Origin: Byssothecium circinans | Lineage: Eukaryota > Ascomycota > Dothideomycetes > Pleosporales > Massarinaceae | DNA length: 64,000 bases | Direction: 5' to 3' | Assembly (NCBI GenBank): GCA_010015675.1 | Contig: ML976978.1 | Coordinates: 1,495,683 to 1,559,682, forward strand | Position numbers and translations under genes: made by a program | In this document: positions 1-10,238 of the stretch, piece after piece | How positions within the stretch are numbered: the first letter of the stretch is position 1 | Layout of the letters: each line of letters starts with the position of its first letter | Notes under the pieces: model-generated | Told to the model about the DNA's origin: nothing | The model's database searches: none | The model's input: the letters and a program-made list of their open reading frames with translations, nothing else

Positions 1-1420
1 CGAATCGAATCCTAAGGATGAACGGCGAGCCTACGTCAGTGGGTAAACACTGGATATCCCACTTCATTAAACGCAACCCACGCGTCGCCTCTGTTGTGGG
101 TAGGAAGATTGAGGCTGCAAGAGCTGAAGGAGCAACTCAGGAGGCAATACGCAAGTTTCTTGAGCTCTATGAGCAGCTCCGCGTTGAGCTGAATATACGC
201 AATGAGGATACGTGGAATATAGACGAGACTGGCAAGGCCCTAGGTGTATGTGCAAACACTAGAGTACTCGCAGATAGTCAGAAAACAAAGGCTTACTATC
301 AGTCGCCAGAGAATCGCGAGTGGGCGTCGATAATCGAGTGCGTTTCAGCAATGGGCAAGAAGCTGAGGCCTATGGTTATTTTCAAAGGCAAACACCTATA
401 GAGCACCTGGTTTCCATCAATAATACCTGACTGGCTATACGCAACCTCAGAGAATGGCTGGACATCTAACGCGATTGGCGTTGAGTGGCTGCAACGCGTA
501 TTTCTGCTAGAAACTGCGCCCTTAGAGGATCGCTGGAGGATGCTAATTTTGGATGGCCACGGCAGCCATGTGGACCTGGACTTCCTGTGGATTTGCAAGC
601 AGAATAAAGTTAGGCTTCTATTTCTCCCTGCTCACTCATCTCACGTTCTGCAGCCCCTGGATCTCTCTGTTTTCTCAGTAGTAAAACGATTCTATCGCCA
701 GCAGATCCAAGAGTTATCACACCTTGATGATGCTGCCCTAGTTAAAAAGGAACGATTTATTACTGCCTACCACGCTGCTAGAGAGGCTGCGATTACTGAG
801 AGAGTAATCCGCGCAGGATAGGCTACTGCAGGCATCTGCCCATTGAATATTGAGCGGGTAGTCAACTCATCTCAGGTCGCTCAAAGGCCTGTTACGCCAC
901 CCCGTCAGAATCAAGCTCAAACTGCTGAGAGTTATCTCTCTACCCCCCACGGCCCTCGTGATCTTTTTATAGCTCAGCGAGCGCTTCATAGAGAGCAGAG
1001 TATAGGCCGCAAGGCTCACCAGCTCTTTGAGAAAGCAGGCAAGGCAATTGCAACTGCAAATACACGCGCAGCAGAGCTAGAAGCAGAGAACAAAAGATTG
1101 CAAAGCCAACTTGAGGCTCTTAAGCCTCAACAACCACGAAAGAAAGTTCGCATAGACCCAAATCAACGCTTTGCCAACGTAGATACGATCAAGATGGCAG
1201 TAGAGGCTTCTAAGCTTATAGAGGAACAAAACAATAACCCTAACAAAGAAAAAGAGGCAGAAAAACTGGCAGCAGAAGTAGCAGCAAAAACTCTGCGATC
1301 CATGTGTAGTGAGTGGCAATTGTAATTACGCTGAATCAATTATCGCGATTTTTTGAAGGGTGGAGGATTTCTGCGCGGTGTCTCATATCCCTGGGTGTCT
1401 CATGACCCGATGCGCTAGCT
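1..1420 (+). mobile_element. Fot1/pogo-like DNA transposon, left end outside window
   Basis: Class II (Tc1/mariner superfamily, pogo/Fot1 branch) cut-and-paste element. The transposase reads rightwards and the element runs off the left window edge. Its right terminus is recognised by comparison with the complete related element at 10163-11946: both finish with the outer bases AGCTAGC (read inwards) next to a TA dinucleotide, here TA at 1421-1422, the usual target site of the superfamily. The inner terminal sequence differs from the second element, so the two belong to related but distinct subfamilies. By alignment with the other copy about 360 bp are missing on the left, including the helix-turn-helix part of the transposase. 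Confidence 0.85.
18..1325 (+). pseudogene. pogo/Fot1-like DDE transposase with two nonsense codons
   Basis: The reading frame is continuous in one phase from the window start to 1325 apart from TAG at 399-401 and TAG at 819-821. The segments encode the end of the DNA-binding region (HWISHFIKRNPRVAS), the catalytic core with WNIDETG (Asp codon at 222), LILDGHGSH (Asp at 552) and LQPLDLSVF (Asp at 660), and a coiled-coil, Lys/Glu-rich tail. All three expected catalytic acidic residues are present. The first stop replaces a glutamine-type codon (CAG to TAG) in the KGK-x-x-WFP region, the second a tryptophan-type codon (TGG to TAG) in the RAGW region. Both fit CpA-to-TpA changes typical of RIP. 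Otherwise the copy looks young. Family identity is secure; the RIP origin is inferred. Confidence 0.85.
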
Positions 1421-1518
1421 TAAGGAGCGGGAACGAGGTAGGGGTATTTCCCTAGGAAGGGCTATAGTACTAGCGACCTTGGCTGCTGACCAATAGCCCC
1501 GCTTGGCTCTCTCGTAGG

Positions 1519-1846
1519 ATGTGTCACTTCGAGCAGATCTATCGCGACATCGCCGACAGCATCAAGATCGCTGGGCCGCGGGATCCCAAGGCCAACGTTT
1601 TAAAACTGGTGTACGACTGGCTGTGGAACGGCAAGGGGCGGTGGCTGCTCATTCTCGACAACGTGGACAATGCTCGCTTTCTGCAAGGTCGTCAACACGA
1701 AGAGCACTGCGAGACCGCTGCGCCATTACACCCTCGCCCACTGCGAGCGCGGCTCGATTCTTATAACAGCGCGGAGCAAGGAGGCAGCGCTGAAGCTGGC
1801 CAGCCTCGCCCACCTCGTCTGTCCCGAAAACGCACCCACACCCTAA
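1519..1846 (+). pseudogene. NB-ARC/STAND (NLR-like) NTPase fragment, frameshifted
   Basis: The frame from 1519 encodes FEQIYRDIADSIKI and, after a DPKANVLKLVYDWL stretch, the Walker B segment RWLLILDNVDNARFL. Further on the matching sequence jumps to another frame (from about 1718): GSILITARSKEAALKL (starts at 1751), the sensor-1 region that follows Walker B in fungal NB-ARC proteins with TPR or other repeats, ending at TAA 1844-1846. A P-loop is not visible upstream; a transposon ends only about 100 bp to the left. Fungal proteins of this group act as self/non-self or effector-response switches. What remains is about a hundred residues, so it is a relic. A pyrimidine-rich CGTAG just before 1520 could be an old splice acceptor. 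Confidence 0.7.
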
Positions 1847-2959
1847 TCGTACCGCAACACTAGCGACCTCCGTGCAGGATAGGGCATCAATCCTGATTCC
1901 CTCCGCGGCGCTCGCGCTTCCCGAGAAACTCGACCTTGGGATGGACAACGCGCTACACAACTTTAGCAGGGCTGCGCTTGTGTTAAGGACCCTAGTGGTG
2001 CACTCTTACCATATGGCGGGTCAATGCGTCGTTGCGCGAGAATACCTTTTCCTCAGTTTGCGGTATCACGATGACTCTCGCGCTTGTGCTTTTACAGCTT
2101 CTGCCGTGATTCGAAATGCAGCGTCCAGCTGTGATAGGTACATGTGTATGTGCCAGTGTCTGCATTGGAGTGTGCAGGCTTCCGAAGGCGGTTACTTGAT
2201 TGACTGCCAGGCCCAAAGTCTGCTCGCTCGCACCGGACATGTGGTTGAGATGCGCCGGGAACTCAGACCGTGCGATCTATGCTACCTGCAGCCTGGTCTG
2301 GATTTTGTCGTTGGTGTTTCTCTTTGCGAATGGTTGAGTATGCGGTAGTGACTGCATCTGCGCCCCTACTGGGTGCCGTCGCGAATCTAGTTCGTTATTG
2401 GCAGTAAGGGACTGATCGAACAGCTATGCGTTGTATGAGGCGTCGCCGGCAAGTCGTGCCCATAGCTTGACAGTGAATACCGCGCCGAGTGGCCAAAGTC
2501 TAGTACCCTCTCGCCCTTGACGTACTTGGCCATGAGCGCGTATCTCATCGACATAATGATGGGCGTCGTCGAATCCATGCTAGCCGTGTGTGGGGTGTAG
2601 GTATAGCTGATTTGTGAGACGACGGCATGAGGATAGATAGATAAGTCAACTGGCCGATAGCCTTGAGTCAGAGTAAACTTATCCGTTATGCTCTTGTGCA
2701 TGCTCCAGAGTGCATCACGGACTCTGAACACGCTAAAACGCAACAAAGTGAAGTGAAAGTCACGCCTGATCGACAAGCAAAATCATTGTGAATGATGCAT
2801 CATTTAAAGTTTTCCATCCTACTCAGTTCGTCTAGATACCGTTCTTGCCAGCCTAGACCCACAGTCTTCTGAGGAGGATCATGCGTGATACCCATTAAAT
2901 GTGGCTCCAAAATAAGCCATTCTGCGTCGTGCCTTCCCACCCCATCTGCTCGGCAGAAA
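1847..2959. other. Unassigned stretch between STAND relic and WRS relic
   Basis: Two open frames, 1872-2348 on the plus strand (158 codons) and 2387-2776 on the minus strand (129 codons), resemble no family I recognise and have no clear start context or splice pattern. They may be fragments of older genes or chance frames. Nothing else is evident. Confidence 0.4.
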
Positions 2960-4415
2960 CTACTTCGTTTCGCCGTTGGGATCCCCCTTCTTAGTTCCCC
3001 AAACTAGAGGCCGCACGGTCATGAATTCATCCAGAACAGCATCATCGATGGAAGCCCTCCGTGTCTGAAAAGCACCTATAAAGTCCTGAAGCTTCAGAAT
3101 GCATTTCTTCTTCAGTTCTCCAGTAAGCATCTCGCCTTTCCGGTAGGCTTCCTCAATGCGCTTCAGCTCCTCGTCGTCCTCGGTGAAGAAGCTTAGATAT
3201 TGGTAAGCTACGTCCACATCCGGGTCTCCTCCAAGTCGGCGCTGCTCCTCTGCGGTTTCCCTGCCGCCAGAGAAGGCATACTTGTTGATCTTCTTCTCGC
3301 TGTAATTGATCAGATAAAATTTTACTCTATTGCGCTAGGACGTCTTACATCTGCTTCCGAGTGTCGGACATGAAAATCGCACTCGAGTCAACGGATGCAC
3401 TCATCTTCGAGCCTGGACCTTGGAGGGCGGGAAAGAATTTTGCATGGAGAAGTGAGGGTTTTGCATATCCAAGACGCGGTGCTACATCTCTGCAGACGCG
3501 AAAATAAGGATCCTGATCGATTGCGCAAGGAATGAGAGACGGAATCTCGGACGTTTCCCCCGTATTCGTCCCAAATATGTGAGGGAACGTGGTTGCGAAT
3601 GATGCCGATGTTTGAACGGATACGAAATGGGCTTTACCCACAGAATCACTGCCATATTTATTATGTCGGAGTCTTGGAAAGCCGAATGACGACTACATAC
3701 CTGTCGTTGAAGCCAAAGACGGCTTTGCTAGCATTCAAGGTGATGCAACGGGAGACCTATAAAATGCACCACCCATGAACTCGAAATCGCTGAATAGGAA
3801 TGTCTTCTTGGGGTCAAATCCTACTGCTAGGATGTCGCGGGCATTTCCTCGAACGAAGGTGCGCATCTCATCCATAGTATAGGCCTTTTTGCCAAAGAGG
3901 AATTTCTCATCGTCCGTCATCATTATGACAAGAGGCACGTCAAACACGTCTTACAGCCACCTGCATCCAAGATAAAGGTTAGATATCTACACACAACGTG
4001 CAGGACTAGTCCAATAGAGCGCTTACTTGGTAAATGTAAAGGGGATCATGTGTCCAAGATGCATGCTGTCACTGCTTGGGCCTCTCCCTGTGTATAAGTA
4101 GAAGGGTTGCCCCTTCTCATGGCGATCCAGGATAGTTTCGAGGTCTCGATGGCTGAAGACTAGACCTCTCCTCATGAAGACATGTGGCTCGTGGCCGGTC
4201 ACTTGTTTGAAGCGTTGGAGGAGATCACCCGTAATAAGTCGAGTTCCGAAAGTTTCTACGAGATGGTTATAGTTGATTGCTTGAGGCTTTCCGTCGACAA
4301 TGGCGCCGGTGACGCTCCATGGATTGATATCCTGGCTCGTGTCTCCACTGATATCAGCCGAAGGAGTCGTGATGGGTGTCGATAAGGTATCCCTCGTTCT
4401 CACCGAGGCCTCCAT
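2960..4415 (-). pseudogene. Cytoplasmic tryptophanyl-tRNA synthetase copy, broken
   Basis: Class I aminoacyl-tRNA synthetase that would charge tRNA-Trp. Four exons fit: 4415-4027, 3960-3701, 3648-3349, 3299-2960. Exon 1 carries INPWSVTGAIVDGKPQ and the HIGH-type HLGH in SSDSMHLGHMIPF; exon 2 [10 protein letters not shown] and [16 protein letters not shown]; exon 3 [18 protein letters not shown] and the KMSKS-type PGSKMSAS; exon 4 INKYAFSGG and DVAYQYLSFF. Two lesions break it. Right after the first splice the frame reads KWL-stop-DVFDV, with TAA at 3953-3951 where the family has glutamine. After GGAFY about 13 bp are missing near 3757, shifting the frame before [16 protein letters not shown]. 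The splice sites still look normal. An intact copy must exist elsewhere if this is the cytoplasmic enzyme; a sequence error cannot explain both lesions easily. Confidence 0.85.
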
Positions 4416-5052
4416 GGCGAGATTTCCAGGTCTTTCACCTTTCGTACAAAGGGTCCTGTCGGCTACGCAGTGGAGGATAGTGGCGGAGAAAGAGGGTCAT
4501 GCGGCGCAGGATGGACGGTGACAGACAATCGACGGCGACAGAAAATAGCTGGTAAAGGATAACGATGGGAGCCAAGATGATTGGAACGGTGAGTCCTCAT
4601 CGTTTTGAGGCGCGATTTCTTGGGTGAGTCATACAAACTACGTCGCGCGCATGAACAAGTACCGTAGATTCTCGCTTGACGCACGGCCTCGGTGCATAGT
4701 TTCGTAAAACCTACTTTTATTCTCCTTATCTTATTAACTAGAAAAGCTATAACTATGCTTTAAATTGACGTTTGATTTAGCCGGTCTTATGTTGTAGCTT
4801 GATACATTTAATAGACTTGTATTCCCAGATGTTTTGCAAAAGAAGTCGTGATACATCAAGGAACTACATTCTATTGATTCGCGGCCACATGTGTGTCTTC
4901 GGACACAACACCCCCATCCTCTCTCGACATCGCTCGACCGATAATAGAGCTGATTTGTCACGAGAAAATGAAGGCACAGTGACTCCATGTCGGGGCCTGT
5001 TCGGTACGGAACCAAAGCTGCCGTCAGCGCGTTCCTTCTTCCTTTATTAAGG
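4416..5052. other. Intergenic, contains a short dispersed repeat copy
   Basis: No gene recognised. The segment about 4854-4930 resembles 12564-12630 (roughly 70 bp, about four fifths identical by eye), which lies just downstream of the DUF7924-like relic. The stretch 4700-4790 is AT-rich. Confidence 0.4.
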
Positions 5053-5918
5053 CTAGCCCTTCCCTTTTCGGGCGCGTCTACAATTTGGACCCCCTGGTTC
5101 TGGTTGGAGGACGTCTCCGAATGATTGGTCGTTGGCTGCTGTCCTCGCTCGCCTTCCGCGGGGTGGGGCGCCGCGGACGCGGCGCTGGAGAACGATGCCC
5201 TCTTTGACCGCACGAACCAAGTCCAGAATAACATCCGCTTCAACCACAAGCATATCGACTTCTCCATGCAAAATCTATACGGAAGAAACCGAAAGAGTTA
5301 CCACATCTCTGCCTAACCATCATGCCTCCACTGCCCGTCTGCCTTCGCGTTTTAGGCGAAGCTAATAGTTTGTTAGCACCTTGTTAGGAAAGAAAGGAGG
5401 CAACTGACAGTATCCTTGAAGTTTCGCCACGCAGTGATAGAGGCGCTGGCTTCCGCCATGTTTTCATATACCTGGTGATCTTTTGGACCGATCCCTCTCC
5501 AGTCCTCCACGCACCGAAAGGGGGTTTGAATGCCAGGCTGGTGTCGTTGTATGTCCTGAAGCTGATCTGCGATGCGCTTTGAGAGCCCCTGGTCACGGTG
5601 TCCGAACAGCCTGTTTTTCTTCTGGCGTAATCGGAACACCTGAAGCTGGATTTCTTCGTCAGGTTTGTAGCAGTCTAATACTATCGTGATATTCGCAAGG
5701 CTGTATGTTGTGGCGAAATGTCTGGGTTTTGTTGGACCAGGAAGGGCTGCTTCCAAGCTGGTTATCACGGCGGTGAGAGCTCCATCTAGATTAGGGCCGA
5801 GGCGCACCAGCGATCCTGGCGCAAGGACGTAGACAAGACGTGAGGGTCGGGCTGGGATGCATGAATCGTCTATCTCGATAGGAGATGCCATAGCTCGCGG
5901 TTGGGAATGAGAGCCCAA
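5053..5918 (-). CDS. Hypothetical protein, possibly two exons
   Basis: A minus-strand frame opens at 5918 and runs to 5373 (181 codons). A possible intron follows, with a donor near 5382 and an acceptor TATAG near 5272, leading into a second frame that ends at 5053. I do not recognise the product. Visible features are a charged middle part (LRQKKNRLFGHRDQG) and a basic C-terminus. The tail and the repeated DNA downstream vaguely resemble the C-terminal end and 3' flank of the DUF7924-like relic at 12633-14212, so this may be another decayed member, but that is weak. The start at 5918 is simply the first ATG; another in-frame ATG lies nine codons on. Given the surrounding relics it may not be functional. 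Confidence 0.3.
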
Positions 5919-7078
5919 ATGTTCGTAAAGCTTCTACCATATGTCTCCGGAAACAAACCGTCACGGACGCACGTTTCTTATGCGGCCTAGTCGAAAAGAC
6001 GAGCACGGAAACTCGTGGGCTGATTGAGAATACCAGTCCTAGCAATAGCGGTCAGTTAGTGAATATACGCGGAGATAAGACTCTGAGCTGTACTTAAGAA
6101 TCGCATCCAAAAGCAGGACAGTGCACGAGTGCTCTGAGCGAATTCTTTAGTCCTTTGTCTTGGTTCCGCGAGGAGATAAGTAAAGGAAGCTCAGAGCGAG
6201 ACTGGACGAGGCTGAATGCGCCGCCCACGTCGTGGCGATGTGCGCCCCCGCTGCCTATTATCGCAACATTACCACGTGATCGGACCTGCCCCTTATTAGC
6301 AACGGTTTTTGCTGCTGCTCAGCCTTACGGCCTGCCATGTGCCTGAGAGGTTGTCAATGTCGTAGCGTCGTGCAGCCGCGAGCGGAACAACGCCCGTCCA
6401 TTGGTCGCGCACACTATGGGCCGAGGCCCGGCGTTTAAAACCATTTGTAGAGGGTAATGTACCTACCGTACCGCCATTATGTAACCCTAGCGTAATCGGT
6501 CTTTATATGGCCAAAATGGTTCAGAGTTGCGACAGCGCGCCGTCCGAGTGGCAGCCCTCTGTAGGCTGGCCAAGTTTATTGTTCACTGAGCCTTAGCATG
6601 AGCTGATGACACCAAGGCAGAACCAAGGGCGGGTTGCCGTGAATGGATCAGCAGGTGGTCAAAGGACTCGATTGCCGTTGCGTTAGAGTTCCTACGGGAC
6701 GCGATTATGGGTTGAAGTGAATGCCAGCTTTTCACTCGGATTCTGCCTTACCAAAACGTGTGGCGCGGACTGCAGACTTGCCGTCTCCGCGTCAATTCAC
6801 CCTCAAGGACCATGGCTTTGCTTTACTTAGCCTTTCCAATTGCGAGTCACTCGTAGTTCTGAGATAGGGAAGGCACTGCTCGTCTGAGCCGTTCAAGAAT
6901 ATGTTACTACAAGAAAGTAGATGGATTAAATGCCTATATGGGTTTGCCATAATAAAAATCAACTACAATCGTATTGCACTCGTTGCGTGTACATCTTTGG
7001 AGAAGACACTCGCCAAGGTACGCGGGACTTTCCAAATTCCGAGGCGGGTGTAAAATGTAATCCACGCAGTGCACTTGA
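5919..7078. other. Gene-free stretch
   Basis: Only short frames without family resemblance (for example 6155-6346 plus strand). No repeats, RNA genes or transposon ends recognised. Confidence 0.45.
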
Positions 7079-8487
7079 CTAACCTTCCGCGGTGTGGGTC
7101 TTGGTATTCAACTGCCTGGAGCTAGAACTCTGGCTCACCCTCTCCTCGTCGTACCACTTTGATGTCACCGTCGTAGATACAGTCTTCTGTATCCCATCCG
7201 GCACCATAGGCTCCTCGCTTGGTCCGTCCGAAGAAATTTCAACATGATTCTTATGGTTCGCCGACCACAGCGATCGCACACGGGACTTGAGTTCAACAGC
7301 CGTATTTTGAGGCGTTTGAGAATTTGTGTCGCGGTGACGGCGGATGGATGAGGTCCAGTCCGTACCGTAGGCTTGGGCCTGGTCGTTGCGGTTGGTGGCT
7401 CTTACGATCTTGATGATGAGGTCGGCGTTGTTCATCTCGATGTGCAGCTTGATAAGGTATACTAGGGGGTGGAATTGCACGTAGCTGGGTGGCCTTGGGT
7501 CAGCTACGTCCTCGGAGACCTTTGTAGAGGAAGGTTGGCAGAGATAGAGCAAGCGGACTTACACGAATCCATTTCGCAGCGACATCATACCGATAAGGAT
7601 CATCTATTATGAGGGTTAATACTGGCATTGTTGCGAGGATAGAGTTTTTGCAGACGGATATGTACCTACGTCCAGAGACATCGAAATGCAAATCATGAAA
7701 ATGTTGAACCAGAAGAGGGGCATGTACTTCGTGAGACCATTGGCGATCAGTTTCGTCCTGACTAGATAGATGAAGTACCCATTCAGTCCGCCGTCAATCA
7801 CAGCGAAGATGACCTTCTCGATCCTATCCCATATGTCGTTGAGGTGGATCCATGTCGGGCTGATCTGGAGCCGGGCCGGAATCCAAATGACAAAGACGGA
7901 GATGTTTATCAGTCCCAAGATCCCGGCAACGGTCCATTTCAACCTGGTGGCTACCGAACGGCGAACCCAGAGGAGGGAGATCCGGTTAACGATGATTTGC
8001 ATCAATAACTGAATCTGGTTATGCGTGAGTGCGGAGTATCAGTGTTGGGGAAACCGTTTTGGCATAGCGTACCTGAACAGTCCACATGCAAACTAAAAGT
8101 TGTAGTCAGCGCCTCAGAATCAGTGCAGGTGCGTTCAGCGGACTCTCACCTAGGCCGAAGAATAGTTGAAAGCTGCGATAATGCGCATTAGCTCGAAGGT
8201 GAGATAGCAGGCTTGAGCGGCTTTTACCTTGGTTTAATTGTACCACGCAGGAAGAACCAGCAGAAAATGCCCATAAGGACACTGGCAAGCCATTCCAGCC
8301 ATACCATTACGATGTACGGTGAGACCCGTTTCGAGCGTTTCCAGGACGCACTCGATTGCCTGATTGCTTTAACGGCGGTGAAGATACTGCTGGCAATGGA
8401 AAAGCCCCATACGACACTGGCGATGTACATATCATCTGGGTCAGGCGCAGGTGCACGGTATCCGGGGGAAACGAGAAATCCAGTCAT
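7079..8487 (-). CDS. Seven-helix fungal integral membrane protein
   Basis: Six exons join in phase: 8487-8228, 8172-8150, 8092-8073, 8014-7670, 7603-7563, 7484-7079, giving about 364 residues. All introns have GT-AG ends. The protein has successive hydrophobic helices (for example IASVVWGFSIASSIF, WLEWLASVLMGIFCWF, AGILGLINISVFVIWI, FWFNIFMICISMSL) with the topology of fungal seven-helix integral membrane proteins, ending with the signature-like VQFHPLVYLIKLHIEMNNAD before a hydrophilic, Ser/Thr-rich tail of about 100 residues. Such proteins sit in the plasma or an internal membrane; the ligand and role are unknown to me. Two exons are only 20 and 23 nt long, so automated prediction may miss them. 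It is the best-preserved gene among the relics of this region, and the open six-exon chain argues that it is functional. Confidence 0.75.
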
Positions 8488-9245
8488 TGCGCAAGGACTG
8501 AGGGCTAAAGATTGACAGTTTCATCTGGAACTGATCCTGGAAACGATGTTTATATAACAGCACATTTTGAATCCACTTGCGGAACATTCCCCTGAGCTAT
8601 TCACCTTCTATCAGCCAAACCATCACGCAGATCGACGTCGCTAGCCGCGGCATATTCCTGTCGTATTGCGCAACCCGACCGGGTATGCGGCTACATCATA
8701 GTACCATGGCACTCACGCGCACGGGTGGAATTGGAGTCACGGTTTTTTACCACCCGCGTTCTAAGTCGTTAAATGCCACTAATTAAATCAATGTATAGGG
8801 CCTTATTGGTTCGCTAGGGATGCAATTTCACGTGATTCCAATTTCTGCCGTATCCAATATGATCTGGGGGAAGCGCACAGTGGCAATGACTCTAAGCGGC
8901 AGCTACAGGTGTCTTTAGGTATGATTCCATTAGTCCTGATATTCGCGTTCGCGGTTCAACATGCATGGAAAAAATCCGGGGTGCATGGCTTGACATATTT
9001 TACGCCACAATCACAGTGGTGTGGGAACTTTAATGGGCTCGGACTGTAAGCCATCTCATCGATGCAGTCTCCTTAGTTGAATGTTCTGCGGATGCTACTG
9101 CTCACTGAAGCTGATTTGAAGACGAAATTGTACCAAAAATGCCGCAAACCCTATAGTAACGCCATGGCTGATTCATGGGCAAACCAAATGTTTCTACTTA
9201 CCACGGCTTTTGCCCTCAGGGTTGGGTATCACACGGCCCGCAAAA
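8488..9245. other. Intergenic, upstream of the membrane protein gene
   Basis: Presumably contains the promoter of the minus-strand gene ending at 7079. Small frames at 8577-8786 and 9077-9325 show no family resemblance. Confidence 0.4.
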
Positions 9246-9770
9246 TCACTTACGTCGAGGCTCGCCGTTTAGGTTTTGCACGAGGAAAGAGGCGCAAAGG
9301 AAATGTCCATGAGGATGGAAGGTAGGAGTGCCGATCCAATCGCTTGGATGCGGAGGCGTTGATACTTTGCTGGCAGACGCAAGAGGCTTCTTCCGCGAAT
9401 ATGTGACTTCGATTATAATGCCAGGGTATTGTACATCAGTATCCCAAAAAGTAGCATCCAGCTTATATTTCGACTTTGTGCCAAGCCCTGCGCTGTCGAC
9501 TCGAAAATAAACTTTACCATGGTGGTAGATCCTCCGCGATTCGCTTTCAGCCGACTTGGATCGCGTCTTCAACTCCCCTTGGCATGCGAACAACAAGCGG
9601 ATTGCTTTCTCGGCGGTGATCATAATCTGTCCGGCCTCTGTCGTTAGCCACGGTCTCCGCCGATTTTCGAGGCACACGCACTATAGGTTGTCTTTTACGT
9701 ATCTCGACAGCGCTACATCCTGGTCAAGCCGGCGTTCTATCTCACCATACTCTCCCGGTGCAAGTTGAAA
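9246..9770 (-). pseudogene. Decayed PD-(D/E)XK-like fungal protein
   Basis: The frame 9677-9246 contains KYKLDATFWDTDVQYPGIII followed by EVTYSRKK. This matches the pattern (D, then about fifteen residues, then I-I-E-V-x-Y-S-x-K) seen in a widespread fungal family of Uma2/PD-(D/E)XK nuclease-like hypothetical proteins. Upstream the same frame continues through a stop (TAG near 9689) into GEYGEIERRLDQDVALSRYV, resembling the N-terminal part of that family. After EVTYSRKK the expected C-terminal sequence is no longer recognisable, suggesting a frame change or decay. No function can be assigned; the nuclease-fold relation is from family pattern only. Confidence 0.5.
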
Positions 9771-10162
9771 CACTCTCCACGGGTCTCACTTGGTGTGCCT
9801 TCCAGCCCGGATGGTTTTGAAGAGAGCGATGACTCCGGCTTCTCGTCAGTCGGGGAGGCATCAAAGTGAGTGGGCGAAACTCGAAGACGGAGGTGCTTGA
9901 ACTGGTGTTGGATGAGTGCAGGACGGGATAGGGAGCGGTAGAGAGAGTTATCTAAAGAATAACGTGCGATAAGGTCGCGATCGTTTTGCGAAATGGTAGC
10001 TATTAGCGACAGGCCAACGATTCAAATGGAAGCGGAGATGGAAAGATAGTAATGCAGTGATGGTAGAAGCTCGCGATGGTGGCGGATCAGAAAACCCGAG
10101 TTGGCTTAGTCATGGAGGATTTCCGCACATGATTGCATAGCCACAATGTGGTTCTCCCTATA
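9771..10162. other. Gene-free flank of the second transposon
   Basis: No coding frame recognised. The TA at 10161-10162 is the left target duplication of the transposon that follows. Confidence 0.5.
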
Positions 10163-10238
10163 AGCTAGCCGACCGGGTAGCTGGCCACCCGTGGATGCTG
10201 GCCACATCACGAAATCGGCCACCCCTCAGAAAATCGTG
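10163..10238 (+). repeat. Left terminal inverted repeat
   Basis: The outer 43 bp (10163-10205) are an exact inverted copy of 11904-11946; homology continues imperfectly to 10238. The inner part carries the motif GGCCACCCCTCAGAAA, present twice in the right repeat and once clearly here. Confidence 0.9.

Noticed and set aside
5132..5365. Plus-strand frame as gene
   Set aside because: Antisense to the tail of the hypothetical minus-strand gene, no family resemblance.
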